Positions 54,632 through 63,769 of a stretch of DNA of 64,000 nucleotides are shown here, in pieces. This DNA is from Pseudomonas sp. B33.4 (lineage in GTDB: Bacteria > Pseudomonadota > Gammaproteobacteria > Pseudomonadales > Pseudomonadaceae), in the NCBI RefSeq assembly GCF_034555375.1, contig NZ_CP140706.1, positions 3,277,001 through 3,341,000 on the forward strand, written 5' to 3'. Both the position numbers and the translations under genes were made by a program. Numbering within the stretch: the stretch's first letter is position 1; the number at the start of each line of letters is the position of its first letter. The notes beneath the pieces are model-generated. The model did not search any database, was not told the origin of the DNA, and saw only the letters and a program-made list of their open reading frames with translations.

Positions 54632-55723
54632 ATGAATCTGGTTTTCGGCTCGCCCGGGCGTTATGTCCAGGGCACTGAAGTGCTCGCTCAAGCGGGTGCC
54701 TACCTGGCGCACTGTGGACGCAGCGCCGTAGTGGTAATCGACAGCTATGTGCTGGGACTGATCCGCCAACGACTCGACGACTCATGTGCCCATGCACAAG
54801 TCGAGCTGCACTACATCACATACGATGGCGAGATCACCGCCGACGGTATCGCGGGCCTGCGGGCCGCCGCCGCGAATATCGAATTCGAGATGATCCTGGC
54901 CGTCGGTGGAGGCAAGTGCATCGATGCCGGCAAAGCCCTCGCCCACTCTTCGGGGCGCGCCCTGATCACCATGCCCACTGTGGCCTCTAACGACGCACCC
55001 ACCTCGAAAAACTATGTGATCTACGACGACCATCACCAACTCAGCGAAGTCGGCCACTTGCTGGTCAGCCCTCGCTACGTGCTGGTGGACACCTCGCTGA
55101 TTGCTCAGGCGCCACGCCCGTTTTTGCTGGCGGGTATCGCCGATGCCCTGACCAAGAAATTCGAAGCTGAGCAGTGCTACAAAGCCGCGGGCGTGAACAT
55201 GTTCGGCGCCCGGCCGGCGTTGTCGGGATTGGTGCTGGCGCGTGAGTGCTACGAAGTCATTCGTCGTTATGCCGAACCGGCACTGGCCCTCGCCGGCACT
55301 GGCGAGGTTACGGTTGCCTTCGATCACTTGATCGAAGCGGTGCTATTGATGAGCGGACTGGGGTTCGAAAGCGGTGGTTTGTCCATCGCCCATGCGATGA
55401 CTCGCGGCCTGTCAAAAATCCCCGGCGCACAACAGCAAGTTCATGGCAAGCAAGTGGCGTATGGCTTGCTGGTACAGCTGGTGCTGGAAGACCGGGACGC
55501 CGAGCTCATGGGCGATATGTTGAGTTTCTATCAACGTATCGGCTTGCCCCGCAACCTGGCGGAACTGGGTGTGCCTGAAGTCGACGATGCACTGCTGAGA
55601 CAGGTCGCCGAACCCACCTTGAAAGCTCCACACGCGAAAAATTTCGTTACGGACTCAGGCGATGCACTGACCTGTGACGAACTGATCGCGGCCATGCGCG
55701 CACTCGAAGGGTTGACCCATTGA
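54632..55723 (+). CDS. Glycerol dehydrogenase-family (GldA-like) enzyme 2
   Basis: A 363-aa NAD-dependent polyol dehydrogenase. It has VGGGKCIDAGKAL (91-103), TVASNDAPTSKN and zinc ligands D171, H254 and H271 (GIADALTKKFEAE, IAHAMTRGLS, QVHGKQVAYG). It is closer to canonical GldA in length than the copy at 49976. GTGAGAGGTGCTGA precedes the ATG. It has its own promoter region (131 bp, with the palindrome) and leads into the split transketolase. Confidence 0.9.
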   Translation: MNLVFGSPGRYVQGTEVLAQAGAYLAHCGRSAVVVIDSYVLGLIRQRLDDSCAHAQVELHYITYDGEITADGIAGLRAAAANIEFEMILAVGGGKCIDAGKALAHSSGRALITMPTVASNDAPTSKNYVIYDDHHQLSEVGHLLVSPRYVLVDTSLIAQAPRPFLLAGIADALTKKFEAEQCYKAAGVNMFGARPALSGLVLARECYEVIRRYAEPALALAGTGEVTVAFDHLIEAVLLMSGLGFESGGLSIAHAMTRGLSKIPGAQQQVHGKQVAYGLLVQLVLEDRDAELMGDMLSFYQRIGLPRNLAELGVPEVDDALLRQVAEPTLKAPHAKNFVTDSGDALTCDELIAAMRALEGLTH

Positions 55724-55830
55724 CCCTCGACTCCCGCCTGAAAATGAACCCACAACCACCCCGTTGAAGTTCAACCCTCACCACTGAAATACGACTTCAA
55801 CAACTACATGCCTGTGATCTGGAGGTAGAG

Positions 55831-56718
55831 ATGTCTACGCCCCGCGAAACGCTAGAACAGTGGAAGGCCAGCAATTTTGTGCCGTCCGCCGAGACCGTCA
55901 GCAAGCTCAAGGAACGGGCGAAATTCGTCCGTCTGGAAACCATTCGGCTGATTGAAATTGCCAAGACCGGCCATTACACCTCGGTGTTCTCCGCCGCCGA
56001 ACTGTTCTCCGCACTGTACTACGACGTCATGACGATCCGCCCCGAAGAACCAAAGTGGCCGGGACGCGACCGATTCCTCATGGGCAAGGGCCATGCTGCC
56101 GTGGGTCAGTTCCCGATCCTGGCAGACCTCGGTGTCTTTCCCAAGGAATGGCTTGATGAATACACCCGCCTGGGCAGCCCTCTGGGCGATCACCCTGACA
56201 TGCGCAAAGTACCCGGCATCGACTTCTCTTCCGGCTCCATCGGCCACGCGCTCTCCGGTGGTCTGGGCATGTGCCTGGCCCAGCGTTTCACCGGCGAGAT
56301 CTACGACGTGTTCGTCATGCTCGGAGACGGTGAAATGCAAGAGGGCCAGGTATGGGAAGCCGCCATGAGCGCGGCTCACCACAAGGCCAGGCACCTGATC
56401 GCAATCGTCGACCGCAACGGTTTTCAACTCGACGGTGAAGTCGACGACGTCATTGGCATTGAGCCGCTGGATGAAAAATGGCGTGCATTCGGTTGGGAAG
56501 TCCATGTCATCGATGGCCACAACATCGCTGAAGTGACCGAGACCCTGCGCCGGGTGAAGGCCGATGAAAAACGCGACAAACCCGTGTGCATCATCGCCAA
56601 GACCGTCAAAGGCAAAGGTGTTTCCTATATGGAGACCGAACCCGGCTGGCACCTCGGTTATCTCGACCCGGAAGACGCCAAACGCGCCATCGCTGAAATT
56701 GAAGCCACGGAGATCTGA
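55831..56718 (+). CDS. Transketolase, N-terminal (TPP-binding) subunit
   Basis: A 295-aa protein carrying only the PP domain of transketolase. It has GKGHAA (H88), the TPP motif starting GDGEMQEG (165-172) and ending DRNGFQL, and GWEVHVIDGHN. Split transketolases of this size occur in catabolic loci, for example for apulose 4-phosphate and sulfosugars. CTGGAGGTAGAG precedes the ATG. Two bases separate its stop from the partner gene, so the subunits are made together. The donor is presumably a ketose made by the dehydrogenases of this locus. Confidence 0.92.
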   Translation: MSTPRETLEQWKASNFVPSAETVSKLKERAKFVRLETIRLIEIAKTGHYTSVFSAAELFSALYYDVMTIRPEEPKWPGRDRFLMGKGHAAVGQFPILADLGVFPKEWLDEYTRLGSPLGDHPDMRKVPGIDFSSGSIGHALSGGLGMCLAQRFTGEIYDVFVMLGDGEMQEGQVWEAAMSAAHHKARHLIAIVDRNGFQLDGEVDDVIGIEPLDEKWRAFGWEVHVIDGHNIAEVTETLRRVKADEKRDKPVCIIAKTVKGKGVSYMETEPGWHLGYLDPEDAKRAIAEIEATEI

Positions 56719-56720
56719 AC

Positions 56721-57701
56721 ATGAACGCCCCTCTTTCCCCCAATTCCTGGCAGTACCGTGGCCTCAACGCCCTCAACCCAGGCCTGTCGTACCTGTCTGA
56801 TGCACTGATCGAACTGACCGAGGCTGGTTATCCGGTAATGGCTGGTTCAGCGGACTTGCAGTATTCCAATGGTTTGAACAAATTCGCCTCCCGCTTTCCC
56901 GAACGTTACCTGCAGTTCGGTATCTCGGAGCAAAACATGGTGACGGCCGCGGCCGGTCTGGCTACATGTGGCGTGATGCCGTTCGTGGCGACCTTCGCCT
57001 CGTTCCTTGGCCTGCTGTGCTGCGAGCAGATTCGCATGGACGTTGCCTATTCGGCGCAACCCGTGCGCCTGATCGGCCACCACACAGGTATTTCTCTTGG
57101 TTTCTACGGCACCTCGCACCATGCCACAGAAGACATCGCCACCATGCGTTCAATCGCGGATCTCGCGGTGGTTTCACCGGCGGACGGCCCACAGTTGGTG
57201 GCAGCGATCAAAGCTTCGGCCACCTATGACAAACCGGTGTATTTCCGTATCGGTCGCGGTCGTGACCCGATCGTTTACGAGGATGGTGTGGTCTTTGAGT
57301 TCGGCAAGGCACATGAGCATTTCGAAGGCGACGAACTGACCATCATCGCCTGCGGCATCACCGTACATCCGGCGCTGGCCGCCGCTCGCAAAATGAACGC
57401 CGAGGGCCGTTCAGTAGGCGTTATCGACATGGCTTCGATCAAACCAATTGACCGCGATGCCATTCTGCGTGCCGCCGCCCGCAGCAAACGCATGATGACT
57501 GTCGAAGAGCACAACGTGCTCGGCGGCCTCGGCGCTGCCGTGGCTGAAGTCCTGGCGGACGAAGGCGTCGGTGTGAAGCTCAAGCGGCACGGCATCTACG
57601 ACGAGTACAGTCTGATCGCCCCGCCGACTCACCTGTACCAACACTACAAGCTCGATGCCGCTGGCATCGAAGAAGTGGCACTGGCGCACCTGAACGCCTG
57701 A
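56721..57701 (+). CDS. Transketolase, C-terminal (Pyr) subunit
   Basis: A 326-aa protein with the Pyr and C-terminal domains. Glutamate E70 in FGISEQNMVTAAAGLA activates the thiamine. TSHHATEDIATMRSIADLAV, FRIGRGRDP and MMTVEEHNVLGGLGAAVAEV follow. Together with the preceding gene it forms an alpha2beta2-type enzyme that moves a two-carbon ketol unit. A strong terminator follows immediately, ending this transcription unit. Confidence 0.92.
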   Translation: MNAPLSPNSWQYRGLNALNPGLSYLSDALIELTEAGYPVMAGSADLQYSNGLNKFASRFPERYLQFGISEQNMVTAAAGLATCGVMPFVATFASFLGLLCCEQIRMDVAYSAQPVRLIGHHTGISLGFYGTSHHATEDIATMRSIADLAVVSPADGPQLVAAIKASATYDKPVYFRIGRGRDPIVYEDGVVFEFGKAHEHFEGDELTIIACGITVHPALAAARKMNAEGRSVGVIDMASIKPIDRDAILRAAARSKRMMTVEEHNVLGGLGAAVAEVLADEGVGVKLKRHGIYDEYSLIAPPTHLYQHYKLDAAGIEEVALAHLNA

Positions 57702-57709
57702 TCCCAGTC

Positions 57710-57748
57710 CTGCGGGAGCGACCCTGCTCGCTCCCGCAGTGATTTTTT
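57710..57748 (+). terminator. Strong terminator after the split transketolase
   Basis: An 11-bp stem CTGCGGGAGCG / CGCTCCCGCAG with an 8-base loop is followed by TGATTTTTT. The stem resembles a REP half-unit. Confidence 0.85.
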
Positions 57749-57841
57749 CTGAACTGGATAGCGCGTTTTTTCAGGGAGATTCACGCAAAAACCATAGTCG
57801 TCCCCACTTCCCGTGGTTGATGAAACATCTCGGAGCCAATA

Positions 57842-59149
57842 ATGAATAACATCACCGAGACCTGGTCCGATCAAGCCGTCGGACAAGGCAAAACACGTAA
57901 ATCCTTGCGCAGAAAGTCATTGCTTGCCACCGGCGTCGGCAACTTGCTGGAGTGGTTCGACTGGACGATCTACACCGTCGCTTCGGTCTACATCGCCGCG
58001 GCTCTCTTTGACAAAAGCAACGCGACTTCGGCCCTGCTCAGTACCCTGGCGGTGTTTGCCGCCGGGTTCCTGTTACGGCCGATTGGCGGAATCTTCTTTG
58101 GCATTCTCGCCGACAGACTGGGCAGGCGCGTGGTATTGCTCAGCACCATGCTGCTGATGGCCGGTGCCAGCCTGTTAATCGCTTTCATACCGTCCTATGG
58201 ATCCATTGGCAGTTGGGCCTCGGCTCTCTTGTTGTTGGCCAGGCTGATCCAGGGCTTTGCCCATGGTGGTGAAACCACCACCTCCTACGCCTACATCGCC
58301 GAAATTGCTCCTCCTGAACGCCGTGGCCTGTGGTCGAGCACAGTGTTCCTGGCGGTGGGTTGCGGATCGTTGCTGGCGACGTTCTACATGGCACTGCTCA
58401 CGTCGGTGTTGTCCGTCAGTGAGATGCAGGAGTGGGGTTGGCGCATTCCCTTTGCCACTGGAGGTCTTCTGGCCGTGGTTGCCCTGTGGTTGCGCCGCAA
58501 TATGATGGAAAGCGAACACAGCCCCAGTGCAGGCAGCGAGTCGACATCACCCGGCTGGAGTCGCGGCACCATCATCCAGCACGGCATCCGGTTGTTTCTC
58601 TATGAAGCCGGCGCCACGTTGACCTACTACACCTGGGTGACCTCTGCCTCGATCTACGCGATCAGCGTCAAGGGAATGGATCCACGCAGTGCGTTCACCA
58701 TGAGCTGCATTGCACAGGTCATTTATCTGGTGTTCCTGCCAATTTCAGGATGGATCTCGGATCAATGGGGGCGCAAGATTTCCGCACTGATATCGTTACT
58801 CGGGATTGCCGCCACACTGTTCCCGCTGTGGGGTTTGATCTCCAGTGAACCCTGGACCTTGATGGTGGCGCAAACCGCTGGCCTGCTGCTCGTGGCTTTC
58901 ATTACCGGGTGCAAACCGGCATCGATTTCAGAGCAGATCCCGACCCGCTACCGCACCCGGATGTTCGGCGTGTGCATCTCATTGGGCGTCGCGGTGTTTG
59001 GGGGTACGGCATCTTATCTGACGACCTGGCTGTATTCAGAGAACATGGGCTGGATGTTCAACATCTATCTGATTGTGGTTGCCATCATCGCCAGTGCTGT
59101 CGTACTGATGTGGAAGAACAACCACGGCGTACCGATCGACAAAATCTGA
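57842..59149 (+). CDS. MFS transporter of the metabolite:H+ symporter type
   Basis: A 435-aa inner-membrane symporter. The start of the fold is SLLATGVGNLLEWFDWTIYT, then FLLRPIGGIFFGILADRLGR (the MHS signature) and LIQGFAHGGETTTSYAYIAE. About 12 helices. Family members import organic acids, betaines or other small metabolites. CGGAGCCAATA precedes the ATG. Separated from the transketolase by a terminator, so it has its own promoter. It may serve the same pathway as a second uptake or product-exchange route. Confidence 0.88.
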   Translation: MNNITETWSDQAVGQGKTRKSLRRKSLLATGVGNLLEWFDWTIYTVASVYIAAALFDKSNATSALLSTLAVFAAGFLLRPIGGIFFGILADRLGRRVVLLSTMLLMAGASLLIAFIPSYGSIGSWASALLLLARLIQGFAHGGETTTSYAYIAEIAPPERRGLWSSTVFLAVGCGSLLATFYMALLTSVLSVSEMQEWGWRIPFATGGLLAVVALWLRRNMMESEHSPSAGSESTSPGWSRGTIIQHGIRLFLYEAGATLTYYTWVTSASIYAISVKGMDPRSAFTMSCIAQVIYLVFLPISGWISDQWGRKISALISLLGIAATLFPLWGLISSEPWTLMVAQTAGLLLVAFITGCKPASISEQIPTRYRTRMFGVCISLGVAVFGGTASYLTTWLYSENMGWMFNIYLIVVAIIASAVVLMWKNNHGVPIDKI

Positions 59150-59158
59150 AGCATAAAG

Positions 59159-59192
59159 CCTGTGGGATCGAACCGACTCCCACAGGTCTTTT
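59159..59192. terminator. Intrinsic terminator between convergent MFS and efflux genes
   Basis: The stem CCTGTGGGA / TCCCACAGG is followed by TCTTTT, in a REP-like setting. It lies 10 bp after the MFS stop and 20 bp before the efflux gene stop. Confidence 0.7.
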
Positions 59193-59211
59193 CAGCGGTG
59201 TCCGGCGCAGA

Positions 59212-60594
59212 TCAGCCGCCCAACGCATTCACCATCGCCGCCTGATTCTGCCATTGCGCCGTCTTGACCTGGGACAGCGCATTCTGCGCTGCCAGTTGCA
59301 CACGCTGAGCCTGAAGTACATCCAGGAACGGCGTTTCCCCAGCCTGCCAGGCGCGCTTGATTTGCTCGGCAGCAGAGCTGGCCTGACTGGCCGCACTCGC
59401 CAGATAGGCCTGTCGTTCAGCATTGCGCTGAGCCGCAGCCAACGCCGATTCCACCTCGGACACTGCCGTCAGCACCGTGCGCCGATAACTCAGCAGCGCC
59501 TGCCGCGCTTCGGCATCCCGCAGATCGACAACGCTGCGCCGACGTCCGCCATCGAACACTGGCGCGCTGGCATTCACACCGGCCAGCCAGAACGTAGAAC
59601 TCGCCAGGTTGGCAGCACTCACCCCATCAATCAAAGAACCCAACGCCGCAGCCAGGCTCAAGCGCGGCATCAGATCCGCCCTGGCCACCCCGACCCTGGC
59701 GTAAGCCGCAATCAAACGAGCTTCGGAAGCTCGGATATCGGGGCGCCGGCGCAGCAGATCCGGTGGCGTACCGGCACCCGGCAACGCTACCGTCGACAGC
59801 TTCGCCGGGCTGTCCTTGAACTGCTGATACAGCTTGTCTGTCGGTTGGGCCAACAGCACCGATAACCGATGCAGCGAGCGTTGCCAATTCAGTTGCAGAG
59901 CAGGCACTTGGGCAGCCGTGGAGTCCGATTGCGAACGAGCGCGCAACACGTCCGCTTCGGGGCTGTCACCTGCCGCATATAACTGCTCGGTCAACTGCAG
60001 GGTTTCGGCCTGACTGGCCGCGCTTTGCTTGACGATCGCGAGACGTTCTTCGAAGCCACGCGCCTCGGCGTAGGCCTGCACCACTTCGGTAATCAACGCC
60101 ACCCGCACGCCGCGCGCCGCCTCTTCGGTGGCATTGAGGTCCGCGTCGGCAGCGCGCACACCTTCTCGAATGCGGCCAAACAGGTCGATTTCCCACGCAG
60201 CACCCAAGCCGATCGAGGCAGGCTCGGTAATCAGCGAGTCACTGAAGCCCGCTTGGTCAGCGGAGATCCGCTGACGTGCCGCACTGGCGGTCAAATCAAC
60301 CTGCGGACTGCCCGAAGCCCCAGCGATATTGCGCAATGCCCGGCCTGCATCGATCCGCGCCAGAGCCATCTGCAAATCAAGGTTTTCACTCACCGCGCGC
60401 TCCACCAGACGATTGAGCAGCGGGTCCTGATATTGCGTCCACCACTGCTCAATCACGCTGGCAGGTTCGGCCGTCTGAGCATTGACGTATCGCTCGACCG
60501 GCATCTTCGACTCGGGCGGCATGACCGGCGACGCACACGCACTCAGCAACGCGGCCCCCATCATCAGCCCGGTTACACGAAAAGAGTTATTCAT
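59212..60594 (-). CDS. RND efflux outer-membrane lipoprotein (OprM/NodT family)
   Basis: A 460-aa outer-membrane factor. A lipoprotein signal (GLMMGAALLSACASP, lipid cysteine about 20) is followed by two TolC-type repeats (VERAVSENLDLQMALARIDA, LRRRPDIRASEARLIAAYAR, VFDGGRRRSVVDLRDAEARQ). It forms the exit channel for the pump encoded just upstream. The ATG at 60594 overlaps the pump stop by 8 bp. It is the last gene of the operon and ends at a shared terminator. Confidence 0.9.
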   Translation of the reverse strand: MNNSFRVTGLMMGAALLSACASPVMPPESKMPVERYVNAQTAEPASVIEQWWTQYQDPLLNRLVERAVSENLDLQMALARIDAGRALRNIAGASGSPQVDLTASAARQRISADQAGFSDSLITEPASIGLGAAWEIDLFGRIREGVRAADADLNATEEAARGVRVALITEVVQAYAEARGFEERLAIVKQSAASQAETLQLTEQLYAAGDSPEADVLRARSQSDSTAAQVPALQLNWQRSLHRLSVLLAQPTDKLYQQFKDSPAKLSTVALPGAGTPPDLLRRRPDIRASEARLIAAYARVGVARADLMPRLSLAAALGSLIDGVSAANLASSTFWLAGVNASAPVFDGGRRRSVVDLRDAEARQALLSYRRTVLTAVSEVESALAAAQRNAERQAYLASAASQASSAAEQIKRAWQAGETPFLDVLQAQRVQLAAQNALSQVKTAQWQNQAAMVNALGG

Positions 60595-63500
60595 GAGCCA
60601 CACCCTGTTCTGAATGAATGGATTGACCAGTTGCGTGACGCTCGCCACCGGCCAGACGACGGATCAGCACATAGAAAACCGGCGTGAACAGCAGACCGAA
60701 CAGCGTGACTCCGATCATCCCGAAAAACACCGCCGAGCCCACTGCCTGACGCATTTCCGAACCTGCACCCTCGGACATCACCAAGGGCAGCACGCCGAGT
60801 ACAAAAGCCAGCGAAGTCATCAGGATCGGCCGCAGACGCAGGCGACAGGCTTCAACCACTGCCTCGACGATTCCCTGCCCTTCTTTCTCTTGTTGACGTG
60901 CGACCTCGACAATGAGAATCGCGTTTTTCGCCGCCAATCCCACGAGGACGATGAAACCGATCTGCGTCAGAATGTTGATGTCCAGTCCCATCAGCCGCAC
61001 GCCTCCGGCAGCCGCAAGCAGACACATCGGCACGATGAGCAGGATCGACAGCGGCAGGCTCCAACTGCCGTACTGCGCCGCCAGCACCAGGTACACGAAG
61101 ATCACACACAGTGGGAATACCAACAGCCCCATGTTTCCCGCAGTGGTCTGCTGGTAACTGAGGTCGGTCCACTGATAGGTGATACCGGCTGGCAGCGTCT
61201 CTTTCGCCAGTCGCTCCATAGTCTTGATGCCGAACTCCGACCCCAGGCCCGGCAAGGTATCGCCGTTGATTTCCGCCGTCGGGAACAAGTTGTAGCGTGG
61301 GAATCGCTCCACCCCCAGCGCTTCATGCAAGCGGGTGACACTGGCGATCGGCACCATTTTTCCTGCATCGTTGCGTACCTTGACCCGAGCCAGATCCTCC
61401 GGCGTGACGCGGTAAGGCAAGTCGGCTTGCGCAGTCACGCGATAGGTACGACCGACGAGGTTGAAGTCGTTGATGTAGGACGACCCGAAGTAGGTCTCGA
61501 TCGCCTGGTTGATCTGGCTGCTGGGCACACCAAGCATTTCGGCGCGCTCACGGTCCAGTTCGACGAACACCTGCGGTGTCCTGGCCGAGAACGGTGAATA
61601 GACACCCGTCATACCTTTGGTGGCATTCGCAGCGGCGATCAGGTCATCGGTCGCTTTGGCCAAGGCTTCGGTTCCTAGCCCGGCGGTGTCCTGCAATCGC
61701 ATGGAGAAACCACCGGTGCTGCCCAACCCTTGAACGGGCGGTGGTGTCGCGACGATGACCGTTGCACCGCTGACTACCTTCAAGCGTTCACGCAAGTCTT
61801 CGGCGATCCTGTCCGACGTCAGCCCGTGCAACTTGCGTTCAGACCAGGGCTGGAACACAGGCGCCAGACCCGCCGAGTTCGATGAACTGGTACCGGTAAC
61901 CATCGAGAAACCGGAGAAGGTCGGCACCCGATCAACCCCAGGCACTTCAAGGGCAATCGCTTCGATCTGTTGAGAGATTTCGTTGGTACGCTCCAGCGAC
62001 GCACCGTCAGGCAATTGCACGATGACCACCAGATAACCGCGATCCTGAATCGGGATAAAACCCTTTGGCGTCGACACCAACAAGTAAGCGGTGGCGGCAA
62101 TCAGTACCGCGTAGATCGTCAGCATCAACGGGGTTTTCGCCACCAGCGCACGCACGCTGGCGGCATAACTCGATGACAGCTTCAGGAAGCCGTTGTTGAA
62201 CCCGTCGGCCGCACGCTTGAACAGGCCGGACAAACCTGCTTTCGGTGTGTGGTGAACTTTGGGGTCATGTCGGCGCAGAATCATTGCAGCGAGTGCCGGC
62301 GACAACGTCACCGAATTGAACAGCGAGATCGCCGTGGCCACCGCAATGGTAATCCCGAACTGACGGAAGAACTCCCCGGAGATACCCGGAATGAACGCTG
62401 TCGGAATAAACACCGCACACAGCACAAGCGTGATCGCAATCAACGCCCCGCCGATTTCCTGCATGGTGACGATGGTCGCCTCCAGCGGGCTCTTGCCATC
62501 GGCCAGATGCCGCTCGACATTCTCCACCACGACGATGGCGTTATCGACCACGATCCCCACCGCCAGCACCAGTCCGAACAGGGTCAGGTTGTTGATCGAG
62601 TAACCGAGCATCGCCATGACCGCAAATGTACCAACCAGCGATACCGGAATCGCCAGGATCGGAATGATCGAAGGCCGCCAGCCTTGCAGGAACACCATGA
62701 TCACCAGCACCACGAGAATCACCGCCTCGTAGATGGTCTTGCCCAACTCGCCGATGCTGTCGGCGATAAACGCGGTCGGGTTGTAGCCGATGCTGTATTC
62801 AATACCGTCGGGGAAGTCCTTGCCGATTTTCTCCATGGTCTCTTCTACTACTTTCATCGTCGCCAACGCGTTGGCGCCCGGGCGCTGCAGCACTTGCAGG
62901 CCGATGGCCGGGTTGCGCAGGTAGTAGGTGTTGTTGACGTATGCCAGCCCGGCGATTTCCGTGCGAGCAACGTCCTTGAGCCGCACCAGACGCCCGGCAT
63001 CCCCGGACTTGAGGACGATGTTGTCGAAGTCGGCTGGCTCCTTCAGTCGCCCCTCGAAAATCAGGTTCGGCTGAAAGGCCTGAGACGCTACCGGTGGCTG
63101 AGCGATGACACCACCCGCCACTTGAGTGTTCTGCGCGCGTACTGCAGCGATGATGTCGGCAGGGGTCAGATTGAACGCGGCCACACGCTCCGGATCGAGC
63201 CAGATACGCATCGAGTATTCACGCGCACCCAACGGATTGATATCGCCGACACCGTCAATGCGTTTAAGCACATCAGCCACGTTACGAATTGCAAAGTTCG
63301 AAACGTAGAGCTGGTCGTAAGTGCCTTTGGGTGAGGAAATGAAGATCGTCGAAAGCTGCGTAGGTGAAGACTTTCGTACCGTCACACCACTGCGCTGTAC
63401 CGGTTCGGGCAAGCGTGGAGTAGCCAGTGCGACACGGTTCTGCACCAGCACTTGTGCCTTATCGACATCGGTGCCGCTTTTGAAGGTCACGGTCAGGTTG

Positions 63501-63769
63501 AGACTGCCATCGGACGTAGCCTGACTGTACATGTAGAGCATGTCTTCGACGCCGTTGACTTCCTGCTCGATGGGGATCGCCAGCGTTTCAGCCACGGTCT
63601 GCGCCGAAGCACCGGGATAAGTGGCGGTCACCACGACGGTGGGCGGTGCGATATCCGGGTACTCGGACGTCGGCAGAACCAGATAGGCCAGTCCGCCGAC
63701 AATCATCAAGACGATTGAAAGCACAATCGCCAGCACCGGTTGCTCGATGGAGGTGCGTCCCAGGCTCAT
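60587..63769 (-). CDS. RND multidrug efflux pump (HAE1 family, MexF-like)
   Basis: A 1060-aa inner-membrane pump with the full HAE1 layout. Helix 1 is VLAIVLSIVLMIVGGLAYLV, the proton-relay helix 4 has GIVVDNAIVVVENVERHL with the Asp pair start, two large periplasmic loops follow, and QIGFIVLVGLAAKNAILIVE lies in the second half. The style (YPDIAPPTVVVTATYPGASA, SSPKGTYDQLYVSNFA) is close to MexF-type pumps that expel drugs and aromatics. It overlaps the adaptor gene upstream by 4 bp and the outer-membrane gene downstream by 8 bp. Confidence 0.93.
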   Translation of the reverse strand: MSLGRTSIEQPVLAIVLSIVLMIVGGLAYLVLPTSEYPDIAPPTVVVTATYPGASAQTVAETLAIPIEQEVNGVEDMLYMYSQATSDGSLNLTVTFKSGTDVDKAQVLVQNRVALATPRLPEPVQRSGVTVRKSSPTQLSTIFISSPKGTYDQLYVSNFAIRNVADVLKRIDGVGDINPLGAREYSMRIWLDPERVAAFNLTPADIIAAVRAQNTQVAGGVIAQPPVASQAFQPNLIFEGRLKEPADFDNIVLKSGDAGRLVRLKDVARTEIAGLAYVNNTYYLRNPAIGLQVLQRPGANALATMKVVEETMEKIGKDFPDGIEYSIGYNPTAFIADSIGELGKTIYEAVILVVLVIMVFLQGWRPSIIPILAIPVSLVGTFAVMAMLGYSINNLTLFGLVLAVGIVVDNAIVVVENVERHLADGKSPLEATIVTMQEIGGALIAITLVLCAVFIPTAFIPGISGEFFRQFGITIAVATAISLFNSVTLSPALAAMILRRHDPKVHHTPKAGLSGLFKRAADGFNNGFLKLSSSYAASVRALVAKTPLMLTIYAVLIAATAYLLVSTPKGFIPIQDRGYLVVIVQLPDGASLERTNEISQQIEAIALEVPGVDRVPTFSGFSMVTGTSSSNSAGLAPVFQPWSERKLHGLTSDRIAEDLRERLKVVSGATVIVATPPPVQGLGSTGGFSMRLQDTAGLGTEALAKATDDLIAAANATKGMTGVYSPFSARTPQVFVELDRERAEMLGVPSSQINQAIETYFGSSYINDFNLVGRTYRVTAQADLPYRVTPEDLARVKVRNDAGKMVPIASVTRLHEALGVERFPRYNLFPTAEINGDTLPGLGSEFGIKTMERLAKETLPAGITYQWTDLSYQQTTAGNMGLLVFPLCVIFVYLVLAAQYGSWSLPLSILLIVPMCLLAAAGGVRLMGLDINILTQIGFIVLVGLAAKNAILIVEVARQQEKEGQGIVEAVVEACRLRLRPILMTSLAFVLGVLPLVMSEGAGSEMRQAVGSAVFFGMIGVTLFGLLFTPVFYVLIRRLAGGERHATGQSIHSEQGVAHE

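Noticed and set aside
57710..57748. Hairpin considered as part of a REPIN
   Set aside because: The stem resembles a REP half, but the short loop and the T-run make a terminator the better explanation.
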